NCBI GenBank assembly: GCA_029948255.1
Contig: JALIZF010001815.1
Span: 372,001-436,000 of the forward strand
Direction of reading: 5' to 3'
From: Telmatactis stephensoni
Lineage: Eukaryota > Cnidaria > Anthozoa > Actiniaria > Isophelliidae
DNA length: 64,000 nt
The translations under genes and the position numbers were made by a program. Positions 36,335-48,300 of this stretch are shown here, one piece after another. The notes under the pieces are model-generated. The model saw only the letters and a program-made list of their open reading frames with translations, was not told where the DNA came from and searched no databases. The number at the start of each line of letters is the position of its first letter. Position 1 is the stretch's first letter.

Positions 36335-36578
36335 TTAATGTTCACGTCAACAGACCGTTGGCTACAGTTGAACCGTACGGGTTTCTAACACAATGGTTTG
36401 AGTTTTAAAGTTACGGGCCTCTTAAAAGACTATTTGGCTTTCTAAAACGTTGGGAGGAATACAAAAAGGCAGAATAACAGCAATTCAAGGTAATTCATAA
36501 ACACTGTCTGTTTATTTAAATAAATTTTCAAAAGGCCTCAGATGCCGATTATCATATCGCCCGTGCTCTGTAAATAAA

Positions 36579-36839
36579 GTATTCTTATTCTTATTCTTAT
36601 TCTTATTCTTATTCTTATTCTTATTCTTATTCTTATTCTTATTCTTATTCTTATTCTTATTCTTATTCTTATTCTTATTCTTATTCTTCTTATTCTTATT
36701 CTTATTCTTATTCTTATTCTTATTCTTATTCTTATTCTTATTCTTATTCTTATTCTTATTCTTATTCTTATTCTTATTCTTATTCTTATTCTTATTCTTA
36801 TTCTTATTCTTATTCTTATTCTTATTCTTATTCTTATTC
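36579..36839. repeat. (TTCTTA)n hexanucleotide repeat, about 260 bp
   Basis: More than 40 units of TTCTTA with one shortened unit near 36688. It follows CTGTAAATAAAGTA, which looks like a retrotransposon 3' end. The minus-strand (Asn-Lys)n open frame is an artefact. Confidence 0.95.
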
Positions 36840-37028
36840 ATGTTCAGACTTGGCAGAGCTGTCAGTTTAAGTCAATTTCTATATTTTCCTTCACATTCAA
36901 TTTCCTTACTAGCTTTGTTTCTCCAAAGCATAAAATCAAAGAGTTTTCAAGGAATTGTTAGGTTTCAATTGACGTCACGGCAGCCATCTTGTTTAAATTT
37001 CAACGAAAGATTGCTGCTACTCTTAAGT

Positions 37029-37556
37029 CTGGTTTCCATGTGATCGCGATCATATGGATTTACAGTTACACGCTTCCGCGATCCCGCGATCGTCCGCGAT
37101 CATATGGAAACAGATGATTTTTGTGATATGAACGCCTAAAACCTCAAAAAACTTTTATAACTTGTTTTATAACTTGTTTGTGCTTACAATTTTGATAAAA
37201 TGAGAACAGTATTTAATACAAAAGTATTATTGATGTAAATTAGTGAATACTACTGCTTATTTGAATAAATTCAAGAAAACTGACGCATCTTTTTAGCTTT
37301 CTACTGAAATACAAGTCCGATTATTTTCGGCATAGCACCAACATAGCAAAATGAGCACCAAAAAGGATTCGGATCGTTGTAAACACGAATAGAAGTGGTT
37401 TGAAGCTAAGAAATAGCTTATCGAACAGACGCTAATTTGGCAGCTGTCCGCGATCATATGGAAACACTGCGCTAGCGATTGTTCGCGATCGTATGCTTGA
37501 ATGGACTCAGCGATCCCGCAATCGTCCGCGATCGTCCACGATCATATGGAAACCAG
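37029..37556. mobile_element. MITE with CGATCATATGG subterminal repeats
   Basis: CTGGTTTCCATGTGATCGCG at the left and CGATCATATGGAAACCAG at the right are inverted. The word GATCATATGGA and its relatives occur at least five times near both ends. Confidence 0.75.
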
Positions 37557-38934
37557 CTACTTTGACTCTCAAGGGAATGATTGAAACTCAGCAATTTGAG
37601 CAGAATTTCTAAAATTCAAGAGGCTTTTCAAGCGCCCTTAAAAACCTAAATTCAAGGAGTTTTCAAGACGTTTACTATGAAGAAGTAACACGAACCCAGC
37701 TGGTAGGGTCCGTACTTGAAATTCCAGAAAACAAGGAGTACATTCAAGAATTGTAGAATTTTTAGGATTCAAGAGCTTGAAGCGCCCTTGAAAATGTAAA
37801 TGAAACTCCAGGGGTTTTTAAGATGTTTAAGGAGTATAGCACGAACCGCTGTTAGTAGATCCCCTAACAGTTCAATATTTCTTAACAGTTCAAAGAAATT
37901 AAGTCACGGAGTGTTCTCATCAACATCGACATTCACTAAACATTCTATTAAAACCACTTACAGCTTTTGGACGGAATTGTTTTTGAATTATTCAACATCA
38001 GCCAATTTTTAGTACTACATACACCGCCGCCATTCAAGGTATTTTACAACGGCTTTTACTAATGCTCAACTACACTTAACTTAAATTGAATGTTCGATCG
38101 AGTAGTTCTTTGTTTTCATCTTAAGTTGTTTGATTTTAGGTTCAATATTAGTCTAGTCTATTTACCCAACATGTGAAAACAAGAAAATTTATTTCCTACT
38201 CAAATCCGTAATTACTTAAGAAGTTGTTTCGTTGTAAAAACTCACTTTTCGTTGATACGGCCTTCAGAGAAGAACTCCAGAAAAAGACTGTTCTACAATC
38301 GAACAAATTAACGTCCTGCAACTTAATAAGAGGTAAGATGTTATGGATTCAAAACTAATGTGTAAGGTACTTTTAAAGAAGAATGTGCAAACCGGATCAA
38401 ACTTATAAGAAAACTTTGTCAGTGTGTAGAGAGAAATCGTGGCAAACATTTGATAGCCAGAAATCATTTTCTCACCTTTTCAAAGTTCGTTATAAACAAT
38501 ATTTTCACTTAACGATATCTTTACTGAACTCCATTCCCTAATAATTTTCAAGTGGCCCTCAAGCTATATGTACTATAAGTCCATACTAAAATTGATACAG
38601 TGAATAAATGAAAAATCATCAGAGCTTAACTACCCATATACATAAAGTGTACTAAAATTCTTTCTATACTTGTAAAAGAAGAAAATGGAGAAAACTAAAA
38701 AAAAGTGTACTATAAAATGAAAATCAAAGAGGAAATATGATAATTTAAATATCTAAATTGCTGCTAAATTTACAATATCTATACTTAAAATTAGTTAATG
38801 AATTTGATCGTCGACGTTTATATTTTTCGGTATGGAAATTTCGTTCCAAACTTTTGGGCTACTGAAAGAGCCACTTTAAAATGACGTATGGTGTTTTGTT
38901 GGCGGCCATCTTGTTTTCCTCCATTTTTGTCCCC

Positions 38935-39215
38935 AGGTCTCCTCAGCAAAAGTGAACAATTTGTGAGTGAGTGATCACGAGTGATATTTTTGAACTAATC
39001 AATCACAAGAAAATAAAGAATTATATATTTGCTAACTAGCATGATGTACTTGGTTGACTTAATTATATTGGTTCATACATGGGGTTTATAATTGTCTGTG
39101 ATATACAGTTTGACGTCATAAATATTGATCGACTTCCCCTTTAAGAGAGCAGAGCAAAACCTTTGTTACATCACTGATTTCAGTTAAGCGTTTTCCGCTT
39201 AACGACTACAAAAAT
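38935..39215. repeat. Left part of the C/D segmental duplication (copy in front of gene D)
   Basis: Homologous to 16255-16520 with the same order of landmarks (CAATTTGTGAGTGAG, CTAGCATGATGTA, ATATACAGTTTGACGTCAT). Confidence 0.75.
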
Positions 39216-39594
39216 TGACTATCTACTATTTTTAATTCATTTCCGGTATTTTACGTTTTTCCCAGAAAATAAGAGCGATTCCACTCAACCTTTGTAAGAG
39301 AAACTTTAAAATGGTATTACGAGTTATATAGTCAAATACAAAAAAGAAAAAACAATGGGTAAAGGTCTACTATATAATTTAACAGCTTATATCTGCGTTT
39401 AATAGTCCTCTAAATACAAAAGAAAACAATGGAATTCGTCAGGGCACTTTTCGACTAATTGTCTCTTATAGTGTGCGATCTTTTTTGATACTATAGTGAA
39501 ATCGCTCTAACTATATTAATTTATGTCAGAAATTGTTTCGGTTAATGACTGAAACTCGAACAATTGTAATTGGATAGACTATTAATCTCTCTAT

Positions 39595-39905
39595 GAAAAC
39601 CACTCTATTTATAGACCTGTGAAAGAAAGTTGACAACTACTGAGTAATAGTAGATAATGAACATTAAAAAAGACAATAGGTTTAGAGTCTACTATTAACT
39701 ATTATGTTTCTTAGAGTGATTTTCATCGGACTGTGAACTACTAACTAGCTATTAGTGTATAGCAGTCAAAATTCAACAAAAGTAAACAATGGAATTAGGA
39801 TCTACCAGTGTGTATTAGCTTAGTAACTATTTCACAGTCCGATGAAAATCACTCTATCAGTCAATACTACTACAAACTAAATAGTCATTTTTCTTTCACG
39901 GTCAA
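39595..39905. mobile_element. Nested inverted-repeat elements of the AGAGTGATTTTCA family
   Basis: The inner element 39713-39856 has ends AGAGTGATTTTCATCGGACT and AGTCCGATGAAAATCACTCT. It sits in a second element with ends like CTATAGACCTGTGAAAGAAA and CTTTCACGGTCAAATGAC. Internal ACAAAAGTAAACAATGGAAT recurs in other copies. Confidence 0.7.
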
Positions 39906-40675
39906 ATGACAATCACTCTAACTCTATTTTCACGTGTTAAATATAATCACTCTAATAACGAAACATTGAACAAACGAAAACATTGTAATAATTCGTCAGA
40001 GTACGTTCTAGGATATATTTCACGGATATAGTGAAATCGCTCTATGTACATTACATTGATATTAGTTGCTCTATTTCATTATGACGTTACGGCTTATTTA
40101 CGATGGAGACAGAATCATAGAGAACAACAGGAAATTGAACAAAATTGTTAAATAAACGATGTTTCTTTGTTCTATAAACTGCATTTTTATATCAATTTTC
40201 TTTGTGTTGTTGCTGAGTTGCCTCCTCTTGTGACCATGATCCTTAGCGGTCAAACAGATTCTTTGTATGTCACGTCATAGTGAAATAGGGCAATTGTTTC
40301 GGTTAATGACTGAAGTTGGAACAATTGTGGTTGGATAGTCTATCAATATCACGCACTTTATTCAAGGCTTTGAAACCTGATTCTAGTAGAACCTTAACTG
40401 ATACAAAGAAGCTTATCAACATATTCAAGAATAAGAACTATAGAATATCCCCCAACTGTCAAAAAAACCCTACCAATATTCCTATACAAAATGAAATATT
40501 CCTTATTCCTAATGAAATGACAAGAAAATAATGTATAGACATGATCTGCTGAAATAAACTGAAAACTGAATAATAAATGTGCTGAAATGAACTGAAATAA
40601 CTTTTAAGTGTTTGTTCCGTGATTCCCTGAATGAATCTCCGTGAGTGACAGCGCCGATAGGCACACCTCGTTAAA

Positions 40676-40800
40676 ATTTATTTATAAATTGCACGCTATA
40701 CATTCCTGTTACTCTAATATGTGAAATGCAATCAGTTCACAGTTGGTGAGTTGGTGTCGGATTCAATTGTCCTTCAAGATCTTGAACTGGTTAAGAAAAG
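40676..40800 (+). promoter_or_regulatory. Predicted core promoter and 90-nt leader exon of gene D
   Basis: TATAAAT starts at 40683. An initiator match TTACTCT has its A at 40711, 28 nt downstream. The leader exon 40711-40800 ends at a donor (AAGAAAAG|GTGAGT) that would join the acceptor before 42329. The layout is the same as gene C, whose TATA box has one change. Confidence 0.65.
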
Positions 40801-41209
40801 GTGAGTTATCGATGAAATCTTGTTGCCTGGGAGCGTAGTTACGGTATTTTCACAGGTGCGCACGCTCCTCGAATTATTCAGTATCATTTTGAATACATAC
40901 GCACTCATTCAGGTTTTTTTTCGAATGCATATTCTCTGCCCTACAGAAGATGGTCACTACTAAAACCCATTGCAATATGACGAGTTCCTTGCAAAAACAA
41001 TGTAACTGATGTCTGACCAAATTCAAAGTTCTCCTCAAAAATCTTTTAATTTCATAAAAAACTAAGGATTTGATCAGAGTCACTTATTGCGTTTTTGCAT
41101 GGTTGTCTTCAGTTATTTCCATTGATCGCCAAAGCTACAACTATACATGTCTCTAATGTATCTTGAGGACACGACAATGTACACGTTCGACCTTTTAGAC
41201 GGGTTTAAG

Positions 41210-41343
41210 CCCAGGGTCCGGTTGTACGAAGGGTGAATAGCGCTATCCAGCGGATAAATCCTTATCCAGCGGATAAAATCTATACAGTGGATCTCTTATC
41301 CGGTGGATAACTTTATCCAACCTTCGTACAACCGGGCCCAGGG
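41210..41343. mobile_element. Hairpin MITE
   Basis: CCAGGGTCCGGTTGTACGAA pairs with TTCGTACAACCGGGCCCAGG; inner repeats of TATCCAGCGGATAA. In the gene D leader intron. Confidence 0.8.
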
Positions 41344-41532
41344 TAGCAGTGGTTAAGCCATTCGCCTCTCACACTCTGTAGTCCAGTGTTCGAGTCCCGG
41401 CTCGGACGCTGGATCATATGTGAGTTGAGTTTGATGCGTTGTTCTCTACCATGCCACGAGGGTTTTTCTCCGGGTTCTCCGGTTTCCTCCTCCGTAAAAA
41501 ATCAACATGTGAGTTGAGTGTTGTATGTAGAG

Positions 41533-41540
<8 letters not shown>
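41344..41540 (+). mobile_element. tRNA-derived SINE-like element, plus-strand family, copy 1
   Basis: A tRNA-like head with B box GTTCGAGTCCCGG is followed by a body shared with 45612-45790 and 62136-62335 (CTGGATCATATGTGA, GTTCTCTACCATGCCACGAG, GGTTTTTCTCCGGGTTCTC). The A box is degenerate. An (AAT)n tract follows. Confidence 0.7.

Positions 41541-41597
<57 letters not shown>
41538..41597. repeat. (AAT)n microsatellite
   Basis: About 20 AAT units directly after the SINE-like body. Confidence 0.95.
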
Positions 41598-41598
<1 letters not shown>

Positions 41599-42331
41599 TT
41601 TGTTTATTCCATCTTTGGCAGTATAAACTGAATTACAGATGGGGTCAGTTACATTAAGTTACAGTACAGATATTAATTCAAATTCATAATTAATTCATAA
41701 TTCCAAATAGCTGAATAGTTGCCTATTCAAGCTGATACATGAAGGCGCCCAATAAATAACAGTGTAACTACCACTAAGCCACTAAGTTACCACTAAGTTA
41801 CACAACTCACAAATAGCGCATAGTAATAAACTTATTGAAACGTTCGGTTCTACCAACCACTTGTAAACTACGATTACTTAAGCCTCAGCGCAGACCATAC
41901 CCATGATGATTAGTTTCTGAGATAACTAAATATTTAAGAGGATCAATATTAGGAATACTATTAGCAAGCTTAATACAAGCATATCGAATGTAGTGGTAGT
42001 GAGTGTGAATGAGTCTCGGAGATATTAGCAGTATTGCTATTCTAAAATCCGAGGATAAACCAAAAGATTTGATTTCATTTTGTTTTTTACATACAGTATC
42101 TTTGAGATCGAAAATGCCTCAGAAAATCTTGATCAAAGGATAGGGAATTTCAAAGCTCTCCTTTTCATTATTTAAATTTAAAAAAACTGCTTTTAGAGGG
42201 ATTGAAAACTAAATGTCGGGAACCCTAACATGCATTGCATATACATCTATTTTTGGTCACCACAATTGATTATCATAGTCTATCAATCACAGAAAGAAAA
42301 TTAAACATTTTCGATTTTCTTTTTACAGAAA

Positions 42332-45300
42332 ATGTCGAAGGCCTTTGTTGGTGTGTTGGTGTTGATTGGCGTGATTCTTGGCTCGGATGGTGTTCTTGGG
42401 CAACGTAAGAAACATTTTTTGTTTTCACATTTATATGGGTAGTTCAGTTCACCATGTTACTGCCATGGAATGTTAAAGCTGGAGAGGTCTGTTGCTATCA
42501 ATATGATATTAAACCATGGCTACTGCAACTGTCAAGGCTTTCTAATCGATAATCAACAAGCATATAACACAAATTTAACAAATTGAAGATGGTTTTGGGT
42601 TGTCAGTCCTCTTATTGACACACACTCTTGACGTCATGAAATGTTCAAAATTCAAGTGGAATCACGAGCGCAGCGACCATCTTCAATTCGTTTTTTTGCA
42701 GCAATTATTAGAGATAAAAGTTAAATAAATCCTTTTCAAACGGGGCAACAGAACGAGCGCGCGCACCGAAACGCGTCGGCAGTGTGTCTGTCCTCTTATT
42801 GACACATTCTAATCAACCAATCAGATCGCGAAATTAGTATCAAGTGTAAAAATGAATGTTTTATATTATGACTTTTCCTTCTCTTCTCATCCCTATTTTT
42901 AGCCTGATTTTCAGACAGTCATTGATCATCTGCTTTCCTCCTTCCGTTTTTAAACGTGCTTTTTCTCATTTCTTCTTCCTTCGCACTAATTCTAACACAT
43001 TTTAATGAATTACTCCTAAAGACACTGTAGACTATCAGCACTTGGAGTGACAACGCTTAAAAGTGAATATTCTTGAAAAAGTTGATCTTCTTCTTTGAGA
43101 CACCACGATCGACTTCCTCTTTCCTTTCCTTACGCTTCGTCTTGGTCGTCGTCTTTGTACGGAGACCCTCCCTTTCAAAATGTCTAGATCCGCCGCTGAA
43201 AATTGTCTTGACAGAAATTTGACGGAAGTTAGTTTATTTGGCCGAAAGAGCCTGGGAAGCTCTTGTGACGTCAAACGTAAAACAAGTTCAATTCAGTGCA
43301 CAAATATTGCCAAGTATTTTGTGAATAAATGGACTTCAGTGTAGTTCCAAAACAGTTCTAAGTTTGCGAAAGTAATAATGATTTTGATGGACAGTATGAA
43401 GTAGTGTTGTAGATAGCACTGTCGGCTGTAATTGTTCTAAAATGGGCCTAACCCCTCATTTGAAATGTCGATAATCATTTCTCGTGAATGCAAAAGCTTT
43501 ATAGATTAATATTTCTGGATATAGACATCTTCTTTCTGAGGTTTAAGAGTTTGAGATCTGAAAATTCAAATGAAGTGACATTAACCCAGGAATTATTGGA
43601 TATACAAAAACATAGAAATAATTCTTTCTACGAGTTTTCCATTACCAAAAACATTTTCATTGCTAAAATACACGGTATGTTGAATGTTTTTTGCTACTTC
43701 AATCAAATGCACTTACTTACTGTAGAATTAGAAACAAACGGTAGACAAATTCTTGGGTTGACGTCACGTCATTTGCATTTTCCGATTTCACATACTTGTA
43801 ATCCAAAAAGTAGACATCCGGCTCATTTAAGAATATCAAATCCAGCTTTTCAATTCATGAACAAGTGATTGTCAAAATTTCAAGTTAGGGGTTTAGGCAC
43901 TTTAAGCGGAATCGACAGACCGACCGGTAATACAAGCTCTGTATGCTATTCAGTAACACAGACTTAACACCTATATACGAATAGCCTTTATGTAGCCGTT
44001 CTTAGTATCGGGATTCCTGTGCTCCCTAATAACCGTTTGTGGGGAGGGGGTACAGGGATCATGGGACTAAGAACGGCTGCAAATTCCTTTGTATTTTGTA
44101 GAAAACCTTTACAGACCTTGGGAAGCTTGGCACTCATGTTCCCAAACCTGTGGGGGAGGTACAAGGTGGCGGTATAGAGATTGTGTCGACTGGGATAACT
44201 GGGATTGCTGGGACCTCTCTCAATCTGGAAACTGTAATACGCAGTCGTGCAATGGTGGCGGTAAGTTTTTCATGCATAAGTTCGTTGTTGTTCTTGGCAC
44301 GGGCTCCCTGTGGATAAGATACCAGTGTCCCTGTTTTATTTCCTGCCCATTTCGAACACAATATGCTGATTTAATTAGTATTCTTTCACTCGATTTAACT
44401 TAAATTTTGAGAAAATTACCGAGGAAAATTTGTCGAAACTCTAAATATACACATGGTAAGTACAGATTTCCTTATTAAATGGAAGAAGAAGCTCGTAGAG
44501 AGAGAGAACCTTGATAAAAATCACTGATGTAGCCTGTGTAGCAAGCATTAACACAGGTGTCCCAACCCAACTTCTCCCTTTCCCCTCAAAGAAATGCTTC
44601 CATGGTTCGCAGGCTAAAAATCTTTTACTAAAGTGGGAATGAAAAACTTGAATAAGATTCATATAGCGCCAAATGACTTTCTATAAAACAATTTCGGTGA
44701 TATTACTTAGTTACTATTATATCTTCAAAAGAATTGAAAATAATTGTTTTGTACTTTGCTTAACAGTCGTCAATGGTCAGTGGTCTCAATGGTCTAGATG
44801 GGGACGTTGTTCACGCACGTGTGGAGGCGGTCGCCGATTACGAACAAGAACATGTACCAACCCACCACCAGCAAACGGTGGACGAAACTGTGTGGGTCGG
44901 CGAAGACAGACTCGGAGATGTTCAACTAATAGATGTCGTACGTATATGACTGCATTGAGATTTTTGCTTAAGGATAAATATAAGCAAATGTGTATGTCAT
45001 TAAAACATTTCTTGGCAAAAGGCTGCCAAGTGAGCAATGTTCTGGAGGCACAATATAGCATACTATTTATGAGAATATTGTAAAAAAACACATATTCTAG
45101 TTAGGGAACAGAGAGATCAACTTGCTGATCATCTTTTCCTTTAGCACCAATTCATGGTCAATGGTCTTCTTGGTCACGTTGGGGGCGGTGTTCTGTCACG
45201 TGTGGAGGCGGTAGACAATCACGAACAAGAACGTGTACAAACCCTGCACCAGCCAACGGTGGACGAAACTGTCGGGGGTCGAGTACTGGAACTCGGATAT

Positions 45301-48300
45301 GCGCAAGACAAAATTGTGGTAAGCAAAGCATCAAGTGTAGCTATAAATAACCATTAGATGGAGCATCAGTGAAAGCTAGACATGAAAGGATCGAGGGAGT
45401 GGAGAGCACACTGTTTCACATCCTTGTTTTGAGTTTCCTCGAATCTGTGTAGCACGGTGTAGCTTTAAATACCCATAGGATGGAGCACTGATGAAGGGAG
45501 GGGGTAGAGGGTGCGCTGTCAACATCTCTGTTTCAACTTCCCTCTCGGATCTGTGTAGCTTGGTGTAACTTGAAATACGCGTAGGCAGAAGTACATAGGC
45601 TATGTACTTCTGTTGGCATGGTTGGCCGAGCGGCTAGTGCGCTGGCCATTCACCGCTGTGGTCTGGGTTCGAGTCCCAGCTCGACCGCTCAGATGATACG
45701 TGAACTGAGTTTGTTGATCTTTGATGTGTTCTCTACCATCCGATACCACTAGGGTTTTTTCCCGGGTCAGTCTCCGTTTTTTTGAGTGAAGGGGCTTGGA
45801 GATTAAGAATTTGTGAGGTTTATGGTAGTAATTTTGATGACCATTAATTTGAGGTGAAACCACACATTTTTCTTTGATGTTTGTTTGTAAAATGTGTGTG
45901 TGAATAAAGAACTTTCCATACGGACAAATTGTCTATGCCAAATGCACTTGTAATATGAAATTCGGTAAAATTTGCTCATCCACAAGAGCAAAAAAAAAGC
46001 CTTAAGAGAAAGCTAAAGTTCTATTTTTTACGAAGGTCGTTGTCGTCGACCAGGCCAAACAGTTACTGACAGATGTGGTCAGCGGTGTGTATGTTCATCT
46101 AGTGGAACTCTGACCCAGTGTACACGAATAAGAAGAGAATTTACATCTATGACACCAGCTGAAAGGGAACGATATATCCAGATCGTAAAAACAGCCTCGA
46201 CTGATCCAAGGTTAGATCAAATGTACTTATTGATTGAGTGGGAGGGCCTGACGGGAAAATATTTGGCTCGAGGTCATGGCCGTAAAGACCGAGCGTAGCG
46301 AGGAGATTTTAGAAGTCAGTCCTGTTGAGTCGATGTTGAGGAAATCGCATTTTTAAGAAACACCAACCGAATGATGAGCATGAGGAGTATAGATATATCC
46401 TCCTCTACCCCCACCCCCAGGGTGCAAGATAATCAGGTTAGACCAGACCACACAAACACACTGAGAACTATGCCTTACCCTTCCCGAAAGGGAAGGGTCT
46501 TCTTAAATGCAAGGTTAATGAGGATTTAGTAAAGAGATGTAGTTTAATAAGACAACACTTTCTCTTGAATTATTCAAAGATCCCGAGCGTTGGCTCCAAC
46601 CCCGGCCTCCCAAACGATTCCAAATGAACTGGGCCAATATTATGTATGGCGGTTTGTCATGCACAAGAGATGAATCTTCGCCTTAGGACCTGCAGTATAA
46701 TGCTTCCTATGTTGTGCTTTCAATATGTTTATATTGCGCATATTTTCATTTTCAGGTTCAAGCCCCGTTATGATAGCCTTATCACACTCCATAGAGACAA
46801 CTTCAACAATGGTATCCATCGCGTCCCAGTCTTCCTCCCCTGGCATCGATGGTACATACTCCAATATGAAAACCTACTTCGACAAGTTGACTGTAGGTTC
46901 ACCGTGGCGTACTGGGACTGGTCGGTTGTGGCCGGGAGTCCCTGGGGTACCACACCACGTGATCTATGGCACTCTGGCAACAGTGGCTTTGGTGGAAACG
47001 GCCAGGGGGTTAACAACTGCGTACGAACAGGCAAGTGTCCCTTCAAACTTTACAACGACACCAAACAGCTTGCCATATCAGAAGTTTTAGCAAACTTGTC
47101 AAAAACTAGAATTTGCCACTAGATTATCCATTTTAAAGATCTGTGGCTTAACTGAAGAGGGAAATCTCTTAGTGAACATAATTGAAAGGGTAATTTTCAA
47201 CATAATTACAGAGTTAAAATTTGTATAAAATGTCTATGCAGGTCCTTTCAGAGCACCAATCTGGCAACTTGTTCCATCTGCTTCATCTTCGCCAACTCGA
47301 TGTCTCCAAAGACAATTCAGTGGCAGACCTTCAGGAGCGGTTGAGGTTGAATCACTGTTACGCACCCACCCTGACAGATTTCAAGACTTTTGGCGATTGC
47401 TCGAATTTGATCTCCATAACAACGTGCATTGCATAATTCGTGGAACTATGTGTAGTATCGACTCTGCGTCTGCACCAGAGTTCTTTTTGCATCATGGTAT
47501 GGTTGATAAGGTATTATACAATAATTGGTATATTACGCACATTCTGATTGGTCGAGAACCGTGTGTGATTACAGTACACACGCATAGATGACGTCATTGA
47601 ATCTTACGTGCGCTCTCATTGGTTGAAATGTTTCGATGAATATTATAATAAATATATTCCATTTTCCTGTGGATCTACTCTAATAGATGCACAGAAGACG
47701 TCAAATGTGGCAAGAACAGTCACGCCACTCGACTTCGTCTCGTTACATTTTTGTTCTAAAAATATTTTGACGTCATCTGTGAATCTATTAGAGTAAATGG
47801 AATTTGTTAAACAGACAATCAAATAATAGCTTGTTAAAATATTACTGTTCACCAGCAAACAAACATACTTCCCTATCACGGGGCAGGACATTCCATTTGG
47901 CTTCCCGCTGTTGTGGTATTTCTAGCTGTCCTATTTGTTCAGAAAAAAATTTGTTGCCCATTTTGTTATGTAGTTATCACTGACCTGGCAAACAAAAATT
48001 TTGTTTGCGAGTGGAACATCCCTTTATACTGAAGTTAAAGTATATAAGCCAACAATAAAGAAAAAAACAATCTCTGGGCCAAGTTTGGATGCTGAAGAAA
48101 TTTTGGTTGATTACTGTCTAATAAATAAAGGACTTTTTTGTCAATAGGATAGAAAAAGACCTAAAACTCATCCTTGAGGCACACCTAAGCCATTTCAGGT
48201 GTAATTCCCTTAACTTTTAATAAGTTAACACTTGGTAATTCTAGAAGCATAATATTTGTAACTACTTAATGTATTACAGATCTGGGAGGACTGGCAAAAG

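Larger units (their letters stand above)
32597..38934. other. Intergenic region between genes C and D
   Basis: No supportable gene. The first 400 bp (to about 33000) is alignable with 49319-49700 downstream of gene D, so it belongs to the duplicated unit. The remainder contains several inverted-repeat elements and a hexanucleotide repeat, listed separately, in AT-rich sequence. The end CTCAATAAATATTTGTAGTAG at about 33392 looks like a retroelement tail but I cannot name it. Confidence 0.6.

Noticed and set aside
36512..36841. Long Asn-Lys repeat open frame on the minus strand
   Set aside because: It is the translation of the TTCTTA hexanucleotide repeat.
43488..43868. 126-codon open frame in the first coding intron of gene D
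   Set aside because: No recognisable motif, it lies within an intron defined by matching exons in the paralogue, and the composition looks like ordinary AT-rich intron.
45612..45690. Functional tRNA gene (Leu or Ser type)
   Set aside because: A and B boxes are present, but the body downstream is shared with two other copies, and no convincing acceptor stem closes the head. A SINE-like element fits better.
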